From contig JAFRAK010000046.1 of NCBI GenBank assembly GCA_017405445.1, forward strand, positions 1-51,504: 51,504 bases of DNA, in the 5' to 3' direction. The DNA is from Bacilli bacterium. GTDB taxonomy: Bacteria > Bacillota_I > Bacilli_A > RF39 > UBA660. The notes under the pieces are model-generated. The model saw nothing but the letters and a program-made list of their open reading frames with translations, had not been told where the DNA came from and did no database searches. The position numbers and the translations under genes were made by a program. Below, piece after piece: positions 40,420 through 49,313 of the stretch; position 1 is the first letter of the stretch; the number at the start of each line of letters is the position of its first letter.

Positions 40420-41424
40420 ATGATTAAAGTCGCAATTAATGGATTCGGAAGAATTGGAAGATTATGTTTCCGTTTAATGGAAGAAAACGAAGAATTTGAA
40501 GTAGTCGCAATCAATGATTTAACGGATGCAGAACAATTAGCTTATTTGTTAAAATATGATACAAATCATAGAAATTATCGTATTGATGAAATTAAAGCTG
40601 ATGGAGACTACATTGTAGTAGGAGATAGAAAGGTTAGAGTTTATGCAGAAAAAGAACCATCTGCATTACCTTGGAAAGATTTAGGTATTGATGTAGTATT
40701 TGAATGTACTGGATTATTCACATCAGAAGAAAAAGCAATGGCTCACATAGATGCAGGAGCAAAACATGTAATTATTTCAGCACCTGCTAAAGGTGATGTT
40801 AAAACAGTTGTTTATAATGTTAACCATGAAATCTTAACGGGAGATGAAAAAATCATTTCTGCAGCAAGCTGTACAACAAACTGTTTAGCACCAGTAGTAG
40901 ATGTACTTGATAAAGAATTTGGTATTGTAAAAGGATACATGACAACAGTTCATGCTTATACAAATGACCAAGCTTCTTTGGATATTGCTCATAAGAAAGG
41001 ACACCTTGCTCGTAGAGGTCGTGCTTGTGCAGCCAATATCGTACCTGCTTCAACTGGAGCAGCTTCTGCAATCGGTTTAGTTTGTCCAAACCTAGCAGGA
41101 AAACTTGATGGAATAGCAATGCGTGTACCAGTTCCAACAGGATCAGTTATTGATTTAACTCTAGAACTTGAAAAAAATACAACTGCAGAAGAGATAAATA
41201 AAGTATTAAAAGCTCATACAAATGAAACATTAGAGTATACAGATGATCCAATTGTATCTTCAGATGTTATTGGAAGACGTTGTGGATCACTAGTTGATGG
41301 ATTATCTACTAAAGTATTAGAAGTAGATGGAAAACAATTAGTAAAAGTTGTTTCATGGTATGATAATGAAATGAGTTATACAGCACAAATGGTTAGAACT
41401 GCAAAATATTTAATGAGTAGATAG
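40420..41424 (+). CDS. gapA: Glyceraldehyde-3-phosphate dehydrogenase
   Basis: The enzyme oxidises glyceraldehyde 3-phosphate to 1,3-bisphosphoglycerate with NAD+. The 334-residue length is standard. It has NGFGRIGRL at the N-terminus for NAD binding, the catalytic Cys in [11 protein letters not shown] near residue 152, and a His later in the TVHAYT stretch. [18 protein letters not shown] near 35-50 fits NAD specificity. The slipin gene follows after 10 bases; pgk lies one gene further, so lower glycolysis is clustered here. Confidence 0.98.
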   Translation: MIKVAINGFGRIGRLCFRLMEENEEFEVVAINDLTDAEQLAYLLKYDTNHRNYRIDEIKADGDYIVVGDRKVRVYAEKEPSALPWKDLGIDVVFECTGLFTSEEKAMAHIDAGAKHVIISAPAKGDVKTVVYNVNHEILTGDEKIISAASCTTNCLAPVVDVLDKEFGIVKGYMTTVHAYTNDQASLDIAHKKGHLARRGRACAANIVPASTGAASAIGLVCPNLAGKLDGIAMRVPVPTGSVIDLTLELEKNTTAEEINKVLKAHTNETLEYTDDPIVSSDVIGRRCGSLVDGLSTKVLEVDGKQLVKVVSWYDNEMSYTAQMVRTAKYLMSR

Positions 41425-41434
41425 GAGTGTTAAT

Positions 41435-42196
41435 ATGTCATTTTTAGTATTAATTATTATTGTTGGTTGTTTTGTTCTTCTTACATCAATCAAACAAATT
41501 AACCAATATGAAAGAGGAATATTATTTACTTGCGGTAAGTTTAGTAAAGTATTAAACCCAGGATGGAGAATTATTCTACCAATTTTCCAATCTTTTAAGA
41601 AGGTAGATATTAGAACACTTGCAGTAGATGTACCTGCACAAGAAGCAATTACAAAAGATAATGTATCAATTAAAATTAATGCAGTTATTTACTATAAAAT
41701 CTTTGATGCAGGAAAAGCAATTTGTGAAGTACAAAACTATTATTATGCAGTTAGCCAATTAGCACAAACAACAATGCGTAATGTAGTTGGTTCTGTAACA
41801 CTTGATGAATTATTAAGCGAAAGAGAAAAAATCTCTGATGGAATCTGTCAAGTTATTGATAAAGCAACAGATCCTTGGGGAATTAAAGTAGAAAATGTTG
41901 AATTAAAAGACGTTAGTCTACCAGAAGAAATGCAAAGAGTAATTGCAAAAGCTGCTGAAGCTGAAAGAGAAAAGATAGCAATCTTAACAAAAGCAGCAGG
42001 AGAAGTAGAAGCTGCTCAAAATCTAGCAACTGCTGCTAATATTATGGGTTCTACTCCAGGAGCACTTCATTTAAGAACATTATCTACATTAAATGATTTA
42101 AGTTCAGATCAATCAAATACAATTATTTTTGCAGTACCTATTGAAGTACTAAAAGCAATAGAAGGAATAGCCAACAAATTTAGCGGAAAAGAGTAA
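41435..42196 (+). CDS. Slipin family SPFH/band 7 membrane protein
   Basis: The 253-residue protein has an N-terminal membrane helix (about 2-18), then an SPFH domain with QINQYERGILFTCGKFSKVLNPGWR split over its first strands, and a helical C-terminal part with the AAEAEREKIAILTKAAGE repeat. Slipins oligomerise on the inner face of the membrane and often pair with an NfeD protein, which is not present here. It sits between gapA and pgk and ends in a terminator, probably co-transcribed with gapA. Confidence 0.92.
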   Translation: MSFLVLIIIVGCFVLLTSIKQINQYERGILFTCGKFSKVLNPGWRIILPIFQSFKKVDIRTLAVDVPAQEAITKDNVSIKINAVIYYKIFDAGKAICEVQNYYYAVSQLAQTTMRNVVGSVTLDELLSEREKISDGICQVIDKATDPWGIKVENVELKDVSLPEEMQRVIAKAAEAEREKIAILTKAAGEVEAAQNLATAANIMGSTPGALHLRTLSTLNDLSSDQSNTIIFAVPIEVLKAIEGIANKFSGKE

Positions 42197-42224
42197 GAAA
42201 AATCTAACTCTTTTTCTTTTTTTT
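42187..42224 (+). terminator. Rho-independent terminator
   Basis: Stem aaaagagt/actctttt overlapping the slipin stop codon, 12-base loop, long T-rich tail. Confidence 0.6.
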
Positions 42225-42236
42225 ATGGTGAAATAA

Positions 42237-42245
42237 TGCTATAAT
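42237..42245 (+). promoter_or_regulatory. Extended -10 promoter of pgk
   Basis: TG at 42237-42238 and TATAAT at 42240-42245, 25 bases before the pgk start at 42271. Confidence 0.6.
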
Positions 42246-42270
42246 TTTGATAGATAGAGGAGAATAGGGA

Positions 42271-43443
42271 ATGAAAACAATTAAAGATTTAAATATTGAT
42301 AATAAAAAAGTAATTATTAGATGTGATTTTAACGTACCAATGAAAGACGGTAAGATTACAGATAATACTAGAATAGTAGGGGCTTTAGAAACAATACAAT
42401 ATGCTTTAGATCATCACTGTAAGATTATATTATTATCTCATTTAGGAAGAGTAAAAGAAGAAGCAGATTTAGAAAAAAACAATTTATTACCAGTTGCTTC
42501 TGAACTATCAAAATTATTAAAAAAAGACGTATTATTTAGTGAAAAGACTAGAGGCGTTGAATTAGAATCAATGGTTGAGAGTATGGAAGAAGGAGATGTT
42601 TTACTTGTTCAAAATACTCGATATGAAGATTTAGATGGTAAAAAAGAAAGCAGTAATGATCCTGAACTTGGAAAATACTGGGCTTCACTTGGAGATATAT
42701 TTGTAAATGATGCCTTTGGAACTATCCATAGAGCACATGCTTCTAATGTAGGAATTGCTTCTCATTTACCTTCAGGAGTGGGATTCTTAATTGAAAAAGA
42801 ATTGAATGCACTTACTATCTTAGAAAAACCTGAAAGACCATATATCGTCATTCTAGGAGGAGCAAAAGTTGCGGATAAAATAGGAGTAATTGAAAACTTA
42901 GTAACCAAAGCTGATAAGATATTAATTGGTGGAGGAATGGCTTTTACTTTCTTAAAAGCAAAAGGATATGAAATAGGAAAATCATTACTTGACGAAGAAA
43001 ACTTAGATTTTTGTAAAAAAGTTTTAAAAGACTATTCTGATAAAATAATTCTTCCAATTGACTTTGCAGTAACAAATGAATATACAGAAGAAGAAAAATA
43101 TCGTCAAAAAGATCTAGAATCTTTATCAACGGATGAAATGGGACTAGATATTGGAGATAAAACAGTATCATTATTTGAAGAGGCAATTAAAGACGCTAAG
43201 ATTGTTGTTTGGAATGGTCCATTAGGAGTATATGAATTTAAAGAATATAAAAAGGGAACAGATAGTATCCTAGAATATATTGTCAACAATAATATTAAAA
43301 CAATACTTGGAGGAGGAGACATTGTTGCAGCAGCAACAGCTTCAGGATATAAAGATAAAGTATTTCATGCATCTACCGGTGGTGGAGCAACTCTTGAATA
43401 TCTAGAAGGAAAAAAATTACCCGGTTTAGAAGCAATCAAGTAA
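42271..43443 (+). CDS. pgk: Phosphoglycerate kinase
   Basis: The enzyme makes ATP and 3-phosphoglycerate from 1,3-bisphosphoglycerate. The 390-residue protein has RCDFNVPMKDGKITDNTRI at the N-terminus for substrate binding, HLGR, then GGAKVADKIG in the hinge and the C-terminal GGGDIVAAA/STGGGATLEYLEG nucleotide-binding loops. The gene opens a run that continues with a GNAT-like protein, a flippase-like protein, a glycosyltransferase and tpiA, with gaps of 17 bases or less or overlaps. Confidence 0.98.
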   Translation: MKTIKDLNIDNKKVIIRCDFNVPMKDGKITDNTRIVGALETIQYALDHHCKIILLSHLGRVKEEADLEKNNLLPVASELSKLLKKDVLFSEKTRGVELESMVESMEEGDVLLVQNTRYEDLDGKKESSNDPELGKYWASLGDIFVNDAFGTIHRAHASNVGIASHLPSGVGFLIEKELNALTILEKPERPYIVILGGAKVADKIGVIENLVTKADKILIGGGMAFTFLKAKGYEIGKSLLDEENLDFCKKVLKDYSDKIILPIDFAVTNEYTEEEKYRQKDLESLSTDEMGLDIGDKTVSLFEEAIKDAKIVVWNGPLGVYEFKEYKKGTDSILEYIVNNNIKTILGGGDIVAAATASGYKDKVFHASTGGGATLEYLEGKKLPGLEAIK

Positions 43444-43458
43444 GTAGGTGATTTTTTG

Positions 43459-43881
43459 ATGAAGGCGAAAATAATTCCCCTCGACCCTAAAAATATAAAA
43501 CATATTGAATTAAAAGACCAATTTGAAAAAAAAGATTATTATACTCCAATTGGTACAATTAAAATAGAAGAATCACCCATGAATGATTTTAGTATGGAAT
43601 TATTACTAGAAGAAAACAAAGAAATAAAAGATATATGTCATATACAAGGATTTAATGATATGAAACAATGTTTCATATCTCTTGTATTGAAAAATAAAAA
43701 GAAAAGAAAAATTATTCCTCTTGCGACAAATTATGCTATGGATGTATTAGGAATGAAAGAAGTATTTATAAAGATTAGTCCAGATGATAGTAATATGATA
43801 AAATATCTACAAGACTATAGTTATGAATGCTTAGGAGAAGAGAAAGGCAGTGTTATTTTTCTAAAAGAAAAAGACAATTAA
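43459..43881 (+). CDS. Possible GNAT-fold protein, divergent
   Basis: This 140-residue protein is not clearly recognised. The second half, NYAMDVLGMKEVFIKISPDDSNMIKYLQDYSYECLG, has the spacing of the last beta-alpha-beta part of GNAT acetyltransferases (alpha4 and the 'GF/Y' strand), and the first half could supply the N-terminal strands. The acetyl-CoA pyrophosphate loop (Q/RxxGxG/A) is not visible, so activity is doubtful. ATG 43459 has aggtg 9 bases upstream and is preferred over TTG 43456. It is in the pgk-tpiA operon. No function is assigned. Confidence 0.55.
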   Translation: MKAKIIPLDPKNIKHIELKDQFEKKDYYTPIGTIKIEESPMNDFSMELLLEENKEIKDICHIQGFNDMKQCFISLVLKNKKKRKIIPLATNYAMDVLGMKEVFIKISPDDSNMIKYLQDYSYECLGEEKGSVIFLKEKDN

Positions 43882-43897
43882 TTTCAAAGGAGATAAA

Positions 43898-44890
43898 ATG
43901 GATATTTTAAAGAATTTAAAGAAAAATACAATTTTATTATTAGGAATTACTGTTATTGTTTTATTCTTTATTTTAAAAGATCATTTTAAAGATATTGTAG
44001 AAAATCTTGAAAATATCAATTTATGGTATGTATTAATTGCACTTATATTTTTCTTAGTATCTGTATTTATAAAAGGATTAACCAATTATATGATTATTAA
44101 TGACAAAGAGAAATTTCCAATAAAAGAAGCAATTTCTCAAAATTTTATTATGCAATTTTTTAATGGAATAACTCCTTTTGCAACAGGCGGTGAACCTATG
44201 GCAGTCTATATGTTGAAAGAACAAGGTTTTTCTCTCGCAAAATCTACAAACTTTATGGTACTATCCTTTATCTTCTATCAAATTGCTTTAGTTATATTTG
44301 GAATTATAGCAGTTACTTATAATGCTTTTTTTGCACTATTCCCAGAAGTAAAATTACTACAACATTTAGTATTAATAGGTTTTGCTATTAATATTGTAGT
44401 TGTCATTCTATTACTATTATCTTATTCAAAAAGAATAACGGATAAAATGAGTCAAATTAGTATTAAAATTGCTAGAAAGATAAAACTAAAACTAACGGAT
44501 GAAGAAATTGCCCAAAAGTTTGAAGACTATCATAATGGATTGAAATTAGTAAAAACGAAAAAAATTATTATTGTAATTGGAATTACCCTTAATATGATAA
44601 GTTTATTTTGTTTATATATGGTACCATTTTGGATTATTAGAGGTATTGGAATAAATAATATGAATGTAATGGATACAATTGTATCATCTGCATATGTATA
44701 TCTAATTGGAGCATTTGTACCAGTTCCAGGAGCTAGTGGTGGAATTGAATATGGATTTACTAGATTCTTTGGTAATTTTATGGCAGGAGATATTGTATCT
44801 GCAGTAGTAATTGTATGGAGGTTTATTACATACTTTTTAGGAATTATTATAGGGGCATTATTATTTAATATAAGAAGAAGAGGCGAATAA
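43898..44890 (+). CDS. Flippase-like (UPF0104/LPG synthase TM region) membrane protein
   Basis: The 330-residue protein has about eight helices. FNGITPFATGGEPMAVYMLKEQGFSL is split by the typical UPF0104 pattern (TPFxxGGEP), and PVPGASGGIEYGFTRFF near the C-terminus is a second conserved motif. Relatives include the flippase half of MprF and proteins that sit beside lipid glycosyltransferases. It lies one base upstream of a GT4 glycosyltransferase, so the pair probably makes and moves a glycolipid. The MprF lysine-transfer domain is absent. Confidence 0.88.
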   Translation: MDILKNLKKNTILLLGITVIVLFFILKDHFKDIVENLENINLWYVLIALIFFLVSVFIKGLTNYMIINDKEKFPIKEAISQNFIMQFFNGITPFATGGEPMAVYMLKEQGFSLAKSTNFMVLSFIFYQIALVIFGIIAVTYNAFFALFPEVKLLQHLVLIGFAINIVVVILLLLSYSKRITDKMSQISIKIARKIKLKLTDEEIAQKFEDYHNGLKLVKTKKIIIVIGITLNMISLFCLYMVPFWIIRGIGINNMNVMDTIVSSAYVYLIGAFVPVPGASGGIEYGFTRFFGNFMAGDIVSAVVIVWRFITYFLGIIIGALLFNIRRRGE

Positions 44891-44891
44891 T

Positions 44892-46127
44892 ATGAGAATA
44901 GGAATATTTACAGAGACTTATACTCCATATATTAGTGGTCTTGTAACAAGCGAAGTAATGCTTAAAAAAGCACTAGAAAAGCAAGGAAATGAAGTATATA
45001 TTGTAACTGCTAATCTAGAGAGCTTTAAATATGAATATGATGAAAAAGAAAGAATACTAAAAATACCTGGTGTACCAACAGGAATATATGATTCTAGACT
45101 AACTAGTATCTATCCTGTAAAAGCAGTAAACAAAATAAAAAGTTGGAATTTAGATGTGATTCATTCTCAAACTGAGTTTGCAATTGGTACTTTTGCTAGA
45201 CTTTTCGCAAAACAATACAATATTCCTTTAGTGCATACATATCATACTCTATATGAAGATTATGTTCATTATATAACAAAAGGATATTTTAATCGTTCTA
45301 GTAAAAAGATTGTTGAATATCTTACAAAGTTCTATTGTGAAACTACTGCTACAGAATTAATTGTTCCAACAAATAAGATTTATAAATTATTTATTGATAA
45401 ATATAAGTTTGAAAAGAATATTCATATTATTCCTACTGGAATTGAAGTAGAAAGATTTTTTAAAGAAAATCAAAACGAATCTGATATTAATGATATGAGG
45501 AAAAAACTAAATCTTACAAAAAAAGATTTTGTTATATTATTTGTAGGAAGATTAGCAGAAGAAAAAAATGTAGAGTTTTTAATTCATTCCCATAAAGAAT
45601 TATTAAAAAAGAATAAGAATATTAAATTAATAATTGTTGGAGATGGACCAGATAGAGAAAAATATGAAGAATATAGTAAAGAATTAGGAATAGAAAAAGA
45701 AGTAATCTTTACTGGCAAAGCATCATGGGAAACAATGCCAGTTTATTATCATATTGCAGATATCTTCGCAACTGCATCAAAAACAGAAACTCAAGGATTA
45801 ACCATAATAGAAGCAATGGCTGCTAATACTGTCCCTGTATGTATGAAAGATGAAGCTTTTCAATCTATGGTAACAGATAAATTAAATGGAAGATTCTTTG
45901 AAAATGAAGAAGAGTATCAAGAAGAAATATTATATTTCATGAATAATCCAAAAGAATTATCTCGTTATGATAAACAAGCAAGAATTCAAGCAGAACATTA
46001 TGGATCTGACAATTATGCTGATAGAGTAATGGAAGTATATAAAAGAGCAATCATTGAAAAAAGTGAAGAAAATAGATTTGGAATTTTCTCAAAAATTGCC
46101 AAAAAGATAAAGGAGATATGGAAATGA
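44892..46127 (+). CDS. GT4 glycosyltransferase, probably diacylglycerol-glycosylating
   Basis: The 411-residue protein has a GT-B fold. The N-terminus IGIFTETYTPYISGLVTS matches the lipid-glycosylating GT4 group (alMGS/1,2-diacylglycerol 3-glucosyltransferase-like), with HTYHTLYEDYVHY as the acceptor-side motif. The donor site has VGRLAEEKN and EAMAANTVPVC, with the ETQGLTIIEA (EX7E) motif. It would transfer a sugar from UDP-sugar to diacylglycerol at the inner membrane face, giving precursor glycolipids for lipoteichoic-type anchors. The flippase-like partner lies upstream. Sugar and acceptor are inferred. Its stop overlaps the tpiA start (ATGA). Confidence 0.88.
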   Translation: MRIGIFTETYTPYISGLVTSEVMLKKALEKQGNEVYIVTANLESFKYEYDEKERILKIPGVPTGIYDSRLTSIYPVKAVNKIKSWNLDVIHSQTEFAIGTFARLFAKQYNIPLVHTYHTLYEDYVHYITKGYFNRSSKKIVEYLTKFYCETTATELIVPTNKIYKLFIDKYKFEKNIHIIPTGIEVERFFKENQNESDINDMRKKLNLTKKDFVILFVGRLAEEKNVEFLIHSHKELLKKNKNIKLIIVGDGPDREKYEEYSKELGIEKEVIFTGKASWETMPVYYHIADIFATASKTETQGLTIIEAMAANTVPVCMKDEAFQSMVTDKLNGRFFENEEEYQEEILYFMNNPKELSRYDKQARIQAEHYGSDNYADRVMEVYKRAIIEKSEENRFGIFSKIAKKIKEIWK

Positions 46128-46816
46128 TAATTGCTTTAAATAATAAGTCTAATTTAGATAAATATGAGTTTTTAGACTATCAAGAAAGAATAAATAGAAT
46201 TGATTCTAAAGAACAAATTATAGTATGTCCAACATTTCTAAATATAGGAAATTATACAATTAGAAAATTTTCTTTAGGAGCACAAAATGTAAGTTCAACA
46301 GAAGAAGGTGCTCATACAGGAGAGGTTTCTGCTAAGGCATTAAAATCTTTTGGAGTAGACTACTGTATTGTAGGACATAGTGAAAGAAGACAAAATCAAA
46401 AAGAATCAAATAATGAAATAAATAAAAAAATTAAACAATTAATGGCTCAAGATATTATTCCTATTCTTTGTATTGGAGAAACAAAAGAAGAAAGAGATAA
46501 TAATCATTATAAAGAAATTATTGAAGAAGAAATAAAAACAGCAATTTTATCAGTACCAAATTATGATACTATCATCATTGCTTATGAACCAATATGGTCT
46601 ATTGGTACTGGTGTTATTCCTACAAACGAACAAATAGAAGAAGTATTTTCACTTATTAAATCAATTCTTCCAAACAATAAAATATTGTATGGGGGAAGTG
46701 CAAATGAAAAAAATATTGATCAATTAAAAAAAATAAAGAATAATGATGGATTCTTACTAGGTGGATTAAGTCTAAAGCCAGCGGAATTATCTATTTTTCT
46801 AAATAAGTTAATATAA
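46124..46816 (+). CDS. tpiA: Triosephosphate isomerase
   Basis: The enzyme interconverts dihydroxyacetone phosphate and glyceraldehyde 3-phosphate. The 230-residue protein is a little shorter than the usual 250. It has N-x-K near the start (IIALNNKSN, Lys catalytic), the His in VGHSERR, the catalytic Glu in IAYEPIWSIGTG and the phosphate loop ILYGGSANEKN and LLGGLSLK. I choose ATG 46124, which forms an ATGA overlap with the previous stop, has aaggag at 8 bases and aligns with the family start; ATG 46118 has only 2 bases of spacing. The sequence is divergent but keeps all catalytic residues. Confidence 0.95.
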   Translation: MIIALNNKSNLDKYEFLDYQERINRIDSKEQIIVCPTFLNIGNYTIRKFSLGAQNVSSTEEGAHTGEVSAKALKSFGVDYCIVGHSERRQNQKESNNEINKKIKQLMAQDIIPILCIGETKEERDNNHYKEIIEEEIKTAILSVPNYDTIIIAYEPIWSIGTGVIPTNEQIEEVFSLIKSILPNNKILYGGSANEKNIDQLKKIKNNDGFLLGGLSLKPAELSIFLNKLI

Positions 46817-46850
46817 AAGACTATAAATCGACAAATATAGTCTTTTTTTT
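46815..46850 (+). terminator. Rho-independent terminator
   Basis: Stem aaaagacta/tagtctttt with an AT-rich loop and T-run, overlapping the tpiA stop codon. The loop contains a Spo0A-box-like sequence. Confidence 0.7.
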
Positions 46851-46882
46851 CTCTTTATCTTTTTTACGACATATTATATAAT
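46826..46882. promoter_or_regulatory. spo0A promoter with two Spo0A-box-like sites
   Basis: The -10 is TATAAT at 46877-46882, with no clear -35. Read on the - strand, tttgtcgattt (46826-46836) and atgtcgtaa (about 46864-46872) each differ by one base from the 7-base core TGTCGAA. They lie about 55 and 20 bases before the expected transcription start, positions where Spo0A binds its own promoter in Bacillus. Function is inferred. Confidence 0.4.
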
Positions 46883-46913
46883 AGGAATGCATGATAAAAA
46901 TTTGGAGAAAAAC

Positions 46914-47690
46914 ATGGAAAAAACAAGATTATTAGTAATTGATGACAATGCATCGTTGATAAAACTAATTAAAAGTTATTTTAAAAACTCGATGGATATT
47001 GAAGTAGTGTTAGATGCCAAAGATGGACTAGAAGGAATTGAAGTTATTCATAGGAAACAAGATAAGTTTGATATGATTGTTTTAGACTTAATTATGCCTA
47101 ATAAAGATGGATTAGAGGTACTAAAATATTTGAAGGATAATAAGATAGAGAAAAAAGTAATTGTATTAACTTCATATAATTCGCAAGATTTGATTCGAAA
47201 AGTTTCTGAATTAGGAGCAGATTATTACATTCTAAAACCATTTGAATTAAAAACATTAGAAGAAAAAATAAAAGAGATAAGTTTGCAATATGAAAATAAG
47301 AATTCTTATGTGGATTTATATAATAATAATCTTCAAGTATCAATTACAAAAACATTACATGAATTAGGAGTACCATCTCATATTAAAGGATATCAATATA
47401 TTAGAGAAGGTATATCAATTATTTATAATCATCCTGATGTAGTAGGGGGAATTACCAAAGAATTATATCCTGAAATAGCAAAGAAATATCATTCAACTAC
47501 TTCTAGAGTAGAAAGAGCAATAAGACATGCGATAGAAGTAAGTTGGAATCGAGCTAATTGGGATTTTATGGAAGATATATTTGGATATAGTGTAGATATA
47601 GATAAAGCAAAACCAACCAACTCAGAATTTATCGTAACGATTGCAGATAAGTTAAGATTAGAGTTTAATAAGCCGTTGTTGAATACATAA
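46914..47690 (+). CDS. spo0A: Sporulation response regulator Spo0A
   Basis: The 258-residue protein has a receiver domain (D10, D11, phosphoacceptor D58 in [10 protein letters not shown] in VIVLTSY, K in YILKPF) and a C-terminal Spo0A DNA-binding domain with [32 protein letters not shown], which includes the recognition helix [13 protein letters not shown]. Phospho-Spo0A turns on entry into sporulation and controls stationary-phase genes. ATG 46914 with ggag 7 bases upstream gives the family length; ATG 46887 lacks a usable site. Its presence suggests an endospore former or a relative that retains the regulator. spoIVB, often upstream, is absent. Confidence 0.95.
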   Translation: MEKTRLLVIDDNASLIKLIKSYFKNSMDIEVVLDAKDGLEGIEVIHRKQDKFDMIVLDLIMPNKDGLEVLKYLKDNKIEKKVIVLTSYNSQDLIRKVSELGADYYILKPFELKTLEEKIKEISLQYENKNSYVDLYNNNLQVSITKTLHELGVPSHIKGYQYIREGISIIYNHPDVVGGITKELYPEIAKKYHSTTSRVERAIRHAIEVSWNRANWDFMEDIFGYSVDIDKAKPTNSEFIVTIADKLRLEFNKPLLNT

Positions 47691-47712
47691 GACTAATCCG
47701 TAGTCTTTTTTT
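47689..47712 (+). terminator. Rho-independent terminator
   Basis: Stem aagacta/tagtctt with loop atccg and T-run, overlapping the spo0A stop codon. Confidence 0.8.
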
Positions 47713-47732
47713 ATTGGGATAAATCCTATGTC

Positions 47733-47761
47733 TTGACTTTAGAAAAAAAAATAAGTATAAT
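47733..47761 (+). promoter_or_regulatory. Sigma-A type promoter of the DUF4143 gene
   Basis: TTGACT (47733-47738), 17-base spacer and TATAAT (47756-47761), the most canonical promoter in the window. Confidence 0.75.
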
Positions 47762-47793
47762 TAAGTCATAAATATGTTAGGAGGATACAATTT

Positions 47794-49071
47794 ATGGAAC
47801 GTAAAATAAATGATTTTTTTCACAAATGGAAAAATGAAGTTGTTAGAAAACCAATGATTCTCTATGGGGGAAAGCAAATAGGAAAGACATTCTCTACATT
47901 AGAATTTGGTAAAAAGGAATATAAAAATGTTGTATACTTCAACGCAGATAATAATAAAGAATTAGTTGAACTGTTTACAAAAGAAAGATCAACGGAAAAA
48001 ATTATATTAAATTTATCCCTAAGTATAGGAGAGACTATTTTAAAAGAAGATACTCTTATTATTATAGATAATGTTAATAGTTTAGAAATTGTAAAAGGAT
48101 TAAAATTATTTGGAAGTGAACATAGTAAATATCATATTATTGCGATTACTTCTAGAAAAGAGAATTTAAATGAATTTAAAGGGGAAGAATTAGTATTTAA
48201 AGGAATGACTGCCCTAGACTATGAAGAATACTTATGGGCTAAAGGAGAACATAATCTAGCAGAACTAATAAAAGAGTCATACACCAAAAGGAAAACTTGT
48301 CCTTTTCATAAACTGGCACTAGATTATTTTTTAGAGTTTTTACAAACTGGTGGAATGCCGGAAGTTGTCTTAGCTGAAATAGAAGGAAAAGGACCATATG
48401 AGTTAGATGCTATTAAACAAAAGATTATAGATATTTACAAAAAAGAAATTGCATTAAGTGAAAACTTAATTGATATACCAAGAGGAATAGAAGTAATGGA
48501 TTCTATTCCAGAACAATTAAATAAAACGAATAAAAAATTCCAATATGGAGTTATGGGTGCAGGAAAAAGAGCCAAAGAATATGAAACATGTATTAATAAT
48601 TTAGTCAATAATCAAATAGTATACAGAAGCTATAAGATTAAAGAAGTACAGTCTCCTCTAAGTAGCAACCGAGATAAAGACAGTTTTAAATTGTATGCTC
48701 CAGATACTGGTATGTTATATACGATGCTTCATCTAAATTATAAAAGACTACAAACAGATGAATCAATTAAAGAAGCTCTATATGAAAACCATATTGCAAA
48801 ATCATTAGTAGAAAATGGATATTCCTTATACTACTATCAATCAGATGGAAAAGCAGAAGTAAATTTTGTTGTACAAAATAGAATGGGTCAGATTATACCA
48901 ATAGAGATTACCGTTAAAACAAATTCAAAAGCGAAATCTCTTGCAGTATTTATGAAAAAATATACGACTCCACAAGCATTTAGAATAACAGAAAACAACT
49001 TTGCAACTAAAAAAGGAATAAGATATATTCCAGTTTATGCAACTTTCTGTATCGATAATACAAAATTTTAA
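47794..49071 (+). CDS. AAA ATPase with DUF4143 domain
   Basis: The 425-residue protein has an AAA_14-type P-loop GGKQIGKT (near residues 25-32), Walker B IIIIDNVN and sensor ITSRKE, then a DUF4143 C-terminal domain. The last 80 residues have E-V-N-F-V-V and I-P-I-E-I-T-V-K, the spacing of a PD-(D/E)xK nuclease-like core (DFVV...EIK) with Asn in place of the usual Asp. These proteins are common in gut anaerobes, often in many copies, and have no firm function. It is a single-gene unit with its own canonical promoter and terminator, just upstream of the S10 operon. Confidence 0.88.
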   Translation: MERKINDFFHKWKNEVVRKPMILYGGKQIGKTFSTLEFGKKEYKNVVYFNADNNKELVELFTKERSTEKIILNLSLSIGETILKEDTLIIIDNVNSLEIVKGLKLFGSEHSKYHIIAITSRKENLNEFKGEELVFKGMTALDYEEYLWAKGEHNLAELIKESYTKRKTCPFHKLALDYFLEFLQTGGMPEVVLAEIEGKGPYELDAIKQKIIDIYKKEIALSENLIDIPRGIEVMDSIPEQLNKTNKKFQYGVMGAGKRAKEYETCINNLVNNQIVYRSYKIKEVQSPLSSNRDKDSFKLYAPDTGMLYTMLHLNYKRLQTDESIKEALYENHIAKSLVENGYSLYYYQSDGKAEVNFVVQNRMGQIIPIEITVKTNSKAKSLAVFMKKYTTPQAFRITENNFATKKGIRYIPVYATFCIDNTKF

Positions 49072-49099
49072 CATTATTGCCAGTCAATAATGTTTTTTC
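49070..49099 (+). terminator. Rho-independent terminator
   Basis: 10-bp stem aacattattg/caataatgtt with loop ccagt and T-run. Confidence 0.85.
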
Positions 49100-49138
49100 T
49101 TTATACGAAAAAACGTTGAAAAATAAATAAAAAAAGTG

Positions 49139-49167
49139 TTGCATTTTATAAAAAACACTGATATAAT
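49139..49167 (+). promoter_or_regulatory. Promoter of the S10 ribosomal operon
   Basis: TTGCAT (49139-49144), 17-base spacer, TATAAT (49162-49167) preceded by TG at 49159-49160. It combines a good -35 with an extended -10, fitting a strong housekeeping promoter. Confidence 0.75.
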
Positions 49168-49173
49168 TAACTA

Positions 49174-49305
49174 CGTGTGACTGCTTAGATGTGCGAGGTT
49201 GTCGATACACCAGGTTAAGTTGTTAATTAAAATAAAATTATTTGCTTAATTTGGGCTCGGGTTATTCGTGCGGAGCAAGTCTATACTAGATATAGGCGAA
49301 GGGAG
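49174..49305 (+). promoter_or_regulatory. Structured leader of the S10 operon
   Basis: The untranslated leader is about 140 bases and much richer in G than the rest of the window. Visible pairings are gtgt/acac with gac/gtc inside (49175-49210), an 8-bp stem 49240-49247 with 49273-49280, and ctata/tatag (49281-49295) just before the gggagg ribosome site. A competing pairing, ttaag (49215-49219) with cttaa (49245-49249), overlaps the 8-bp stem. No T-run is present, so control would act on translation. Autoregulation by an operon protein such as L4 is inferred. Confidence 0.55.
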
Positions 49306-49313
49306 GATATTTA

